This document shows, piece by piece, positions 51,025 to 53,029 of a stretch of DNA of 53,029 bases. The notes beneath the pieces are model-generated. The model searched no databases. It was not told the DNA's origin and saw only the letters and a program-made list of their open reading frames with translations. Source of the stretch: DATEXQ01 sp036846005 (GTDB taxonomy: Bacteria; Patescibacteriota; Microgenomatia; UBA8517); contig DAIUCV010000001.1 in the NCBI GenBank assembly GCA_036846005.1, positions 1-53,029 on the forward strand, in the 5' to 3' direction. How positions within the stretch are numbered: the first letter of the stretch is position 1; each line of letters opens with the position of its first letter. The position numbers and the translations under genes were made by a program.

Positions 51025-51768
51025 ATGTCAGGACATTCTCATTACTCAACCATAAAAAGACAAAAAGAGGCAAATGATGCCGCAAAGGGAAAAGTTTTTT
51101 CCAAAATGGCCAGGGCAATTGCAATTGCCATAAAAGCCGGAGGTGGGGCAGACCCCGCTCAAAATTATAAACTAAGAATTGCTATTGAACAGGCAAAGGC
51201 GTCAAATGTTCCCAAATCAAATATTGACAGGATTCTTTCCCGAGCCCAGGAGGAGTTAAGCTATGACGAGTTTACCTACGAAGGATACGGACCGGAGGGG
51301 ATTGCCGTCATTGTGGATGTAGCAACAGATAACAGAAACAGAACCAGTCAGGAAATTAAAAATATTTTTGAAAGAAGTGGGGGAAGCCTGGCAGGACCGG
51401 GTTCTGTTTCGTTTAATTTTGAGCCAAAAGCGCTGATTGTTGTCGGGAAAGGGGAGGATGTGGATTCACAAATGCTTAAACTCATTGATTTGGGGGTAGA
51501 CGATGTCAACGAAAGCGAGGACAGAATCGAAGTCTATACCACTCAGGAAAAAGCTGGGGAAATAAAAGAACTCTTGGAAAAAAGCGGATTTACCATATCT
51601 TCTTTTGAAATTATCAAAAAACCCAAAAATGTAATGACGATTGCGGATGAAAAAAAAGCTCGAAGAATAATTACTTTCCTGGAAACATTGGAAGACCACG
51701 AAGACGTTCAAAACGTGTTTTCAAACCTCGACATACCGGATGACGTTGCCGGTAAATTGGAAAACTAA
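51025..51768 (+). CDS. yebC: YebC/PmpR family protein
   Basis: 247 aa, complete. It begins MSGHSHYSTIKRQKEANDAAKGKVFSKMARAI (GHS.W.IK is the usual form, here HYSTIK) and continues with YEGYGPEGIAVIVDVATDNRNRT and GGSLAGPGSVSFNF. YebC proteins are reported both as transcription regulators and as translation factors that ease ribosome stalling. ruvC, a common neighbour, is not here. Confidence 0.95.
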   Translation: MSGHSHYSTIKRQKEANDAAKGKVFSKMARAIAIAIKAGGGADPAQNYKLRIAIEQAKASNVPKSNIDRILSRAQEELSYDEFTYEGYGPEGIAVIVDVATDNRNRTSQEIKNIFERSGGSLAGPGSVSFNFEPKALIVVGKGEDVDSQMLKLIDLGVDDVNESEDRIEVYTTQEKAGEIKELLEKSGFTISSFEIIKKPKNVMTIADEKKARRIITFLETLEDHEDVQNVFSNLDIPDDVAGKLEN

Positions 51769-51770
51769 TT

Positions 51771-52541
51771 ATGGGTAAAAGGAAGCGCTTTATAATAACT
51801 TCGATAGTTCTGGCATTGGGTTTTATGGGAATTCAATTTTTGGATAATGTCTACAGGTTTTATAGTATCGGCGGATTAACCCTTCTTACGATAATTCTTT
51901 TTGCCTGGTCTCTTAAAGAAGGATTGGGGAAAAATCTGACAATTCTGACTTTGATTTTACCTGCTCTTTATACCTTAAGCGTAGGAATATTTTGGTTTTT
52001 ACTTCCGGCAAGCATTTTTGCGAGAATTCCGATTGTAATTTTTTACGGATTGGGAATTTATGCTTTGTGTTTAACTGCAAATATTTATACGGTTGCTGCA
52101 ATAAGAACTATTGCCCTGCTTCGGGCGGCGAGGGGAGTAGGTTTTGTTCTGACCCTTTTAACGTCGTTCTTGATTTTTGATGCAATTCTATCGCTTCGTA
52201 CAAGTATGGTTATTTCGACTTTATTGGTCATAGTATTTTGTCTGCCTTTGTATTTGCAGGGATTGTGGATAATGACTTTGGAAGAAAAATTTACCAAGGA
52301 GCTGATAGTGATGACTTTTGTCTTTAGCCTGGTGATGGCCGAAATTGCGATCGGTCTTTTCTTTTGGCCGGTAACGGTTGTTGTCGGGTCTTTGTTTTTA
52401 ACAGTTGGAGTATACGTACTTCTGGGTTTGGGTCAGGCTAGGTTAGAGGGAAGGTTTTTTTCACAAATCGTCAGGGAATACCTCTTTGTGGGTCTAATGG
52501 TATTTATAGGAATGTTTTTGGCTACGCGCTGGGGTGGCTAA
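51771..52541 (+). CDS. polytopic membrane protein, unrecognised
   Basis: 256 aa with about eight hydrophobic segments covering nearly the whole length; first residues are basic (GKRKRF). No catalytic or binding motif recognised. It starts 2 nt after yebC and should be co-transcribed. Many related genomes carry multi-helix proteins of this sort with no known role. Confidence 0.6.
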   Translation: MGKRKRFIITSIVLALGFMGIQFLDNVYRFYSIGGLTLLTIILFAWSLKEGLGKNLTILTLILPALYTLSVGIFWFLLPASIFARIPIVIFYGLGIYALCLTANIYTVAAIRTIALLRAARGVGFVLTLLTSFLIFDAILSLRTSMVISTLLVIVFCLPLYLQGLWIMTLEEKFTKELIVMTFVFSLVMAEIAIGLFFWPVTVVVGSLFLTVGVYVLLGLGQARLEGRFFSQIVREYLFVGLMVFIGMFLATRWGG

Positions 52542-52786
52542 TAAATTAAATTAAAATAGAAACTTAAATTATTTTTTTAAGACATAGGGGAAAAGGGGAG
52601 GAGGGTAGTTATTATCCCATAATAATAATTATAGGATACTGAAGAGGGAAGTTTTCACAGCTATTTAATCCTTCTTTTCACGAAATAAACAAATAGCGAC
52701 GCTTCGAAGAATACCCGAACAACACTTTGTATACTTTGATATAGTTGTTAGGCATGAATATTAACATTCTGCTCTTCATTTTCCAT

Positions 52787-52795
52787 TGTGGATAA
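52787..52795 (-). promoter_or_regulatory. single DnaA-box match
   Basis: TTATCCACA on the minus strand is a perfect consensus DnaA box. One site alone is expected by chance every 50-100 kb, and I see no cluster, so an origin is not claimed. Confidence 0.3.
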
Positions 52796-52819
52796 GTAGT
52801 CAGAGCTTACGAGTGCTAA
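52793..52819 (+). promoter_or_regulatory. CIRCE-like operator (possible HrcA site)
   Basis: The CIRCE consensus is TTAGCACTC-N9-GAGTGCTAA. Here TAAGTAGTC (6 of 9) is followed by exactly nine bases and then a perfect GAGTGCTAA (52811-52819). HrcA repressors bind such elements upstream of chaperone genes. The downstream gene is outside the window. Confidence 0.4.
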
Positions 52820-53029
52820 GTGTCTTTCTCCAACGCACCTGTTGCATCAGGAAGAAGACATCCATACCAGGGAGTATTAGATATCGTTTACGACAAGTAA
52901 CCTCTGTATGGGTTAAGGTATATCCTCCGTAACTAACTTATGTGGTGAATAGGTTTGTTGTTCGCCTTAAGTATAAAGTCGCACAATGTAACTTTTGCGA
53001 CGTACTGTATTTGGTGAGAGTAAAGAAGA

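Larger units (their letters stand above)
52542..53029. other. non-coding region at right edge
   Basis: 488 nt with no ORF of useful length in any frame. It is more mixed in base composition than other gaps and contains several short hairpins: CCATAC(C)AGGG/CCTCTGTATGG (52862-52911), GGTGAA/TTCGCC (52944-52966) and GTCGCA/TGCGAC (52978-53001). I could not match it to rRNA, tmRNA, RNase P or SRP RNA. It also holds the two sites listed next. Its gene, if any, lies beyond the window. Confidence 0.6.

Noticed and set aside
52787..52795. Chromosome origin suggested by perfect DnaA box
   Set aside because: Only one perfect box and one two-mismatch site; no cluster, no dnaA/dnaN nearby. A single 9-mer match is expected by chance in about this length.
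52942..53029. Open frame from GTG 52942 to the window edge
   Set aside because: Only 29 codons without stop, which happens often by chance; translation shows no recognisable domain and no start signal.
1..53029. CRISPR array, prophage, transposon or toxin-antitoxin system
   Set aside because: I saw no regularly spaced direct repeats, no transposase, integrase or phage structural genes, and no recognisable toxin pair.

Overview
The window is a gene-dense, A+T-rich stretch of bacterial chromosome. It looks like a member of the Candidate Phyla Radiation (Patescibacteria, probably Microgenomates-like). This is inferred from gene content and protein style: short versions of universal proteins (EF-Ts of 153 aa, a release factor of 235 aa lacking its first domain, ProRS without an insertion domain), many lysine-rich proteins, an envelope set of CapA, LytR-CpsA-Psr, O-antigen-ligase/TPR and DUF5666-like proteins, and no amino-acid, lipid or respiratory biosynthesis. 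No 16S rRNA is present to confirm it. I see no insertion sequence, prophage or CRISPR array; this is ordinary vertically inherited core with some orphan genes.

Layout. 1-1.3 kb: partial tRNA-Thr(GGT), a CapA-family protein, tRNA-Thr(TGT) and tRNA-Tyr(GTA). 1.3-1.5 kb: a strongly folded RNA of about 175 nt with its own promoter, minus strand, unassigned. 1.5-7 kb: M50 protease, rpmB with a terminator-like leader, a double winged-helix protein, fmt-def, and an O-antigen-ligase/TPR protein. 7-13.7 kb: mreB, a small membrane protein, PBP2, dprA, topA, dut. 13.7-17.5 kb: a thymidylate and one-carbon block (thyA, tdk, tmk, formiminotransferase, cyclodeaminase). 17.5-23 kb: an LCP protein, then rpsB-tsf-frr-rseP-proS. 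23-30.4 kb: YvcK, HIT, YqeY, ybeY, dnaX, YbaB, recR, cysS, HAD, PspC. 30.4-31.3 kb: two orphan minus-strand genes. 31.4-36 kb: ychF, rpsF-ssb-rpsR, a CtpA-type protease and an HtrA-type protease. 36-41.4 kb, minus strand: FkbM methyltransferase, short RF1, L31, EamA transporter, hisS and two exported proteins. 41.5-52.5 kb: metallo-beta-lactamase-fold protein, dnaB, tRNA-Leu, efp, membrane proteins, DksA/TraR, pseudouridine synthase, Ca/Na exchanger, KefB-type antiporter, LytR_C protein, TPR protein, YebC, membrane protein. 52.5-53.0 kb: non-coding, with a CIRCE-like operator and one DnaA-box match.

How the genes work together. Dut and ThyA make and use dUMP, Tdk salvages thymidine, and Tmk makes dTDP. 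The formiminotransferase and cyclodeaminase can feed 5,10-methenyl-THF towards ThyA and Fmt. Fmt and Def start and finish formyl-Met processing. RpsB, Tsf, Frr, RF1, EF-P, YbeY and the aminoacyl-tRNA synthetases serve translation; DnaB, DnaX, SSB, TopA, RecR and DprA serve replication and recombination. MreB, PBP2, LCP, CapA and the Wzy_C protein build the envelope.

The most striking global signal is regulatory. About 17 genes at transcription-unit heads have a -10-like hexamer (often TGn-extended) ending only 6-11 nt before the start codon and no Shine-Dalgarno sequence. This predicts widespread leaderless transcripts. Only a few genes (rpsB, thyA, two orphan small genes) carry a clear AGGAG-type site. 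Other points of interest are the unassigned folded RNA, terminator-like hairpins directly in front of the rpmB and pseudouridine synthase start codons, a Walker A lysine-to-asparagine change in thymidylate kinase, and Arg32 at the EF-P modification site.
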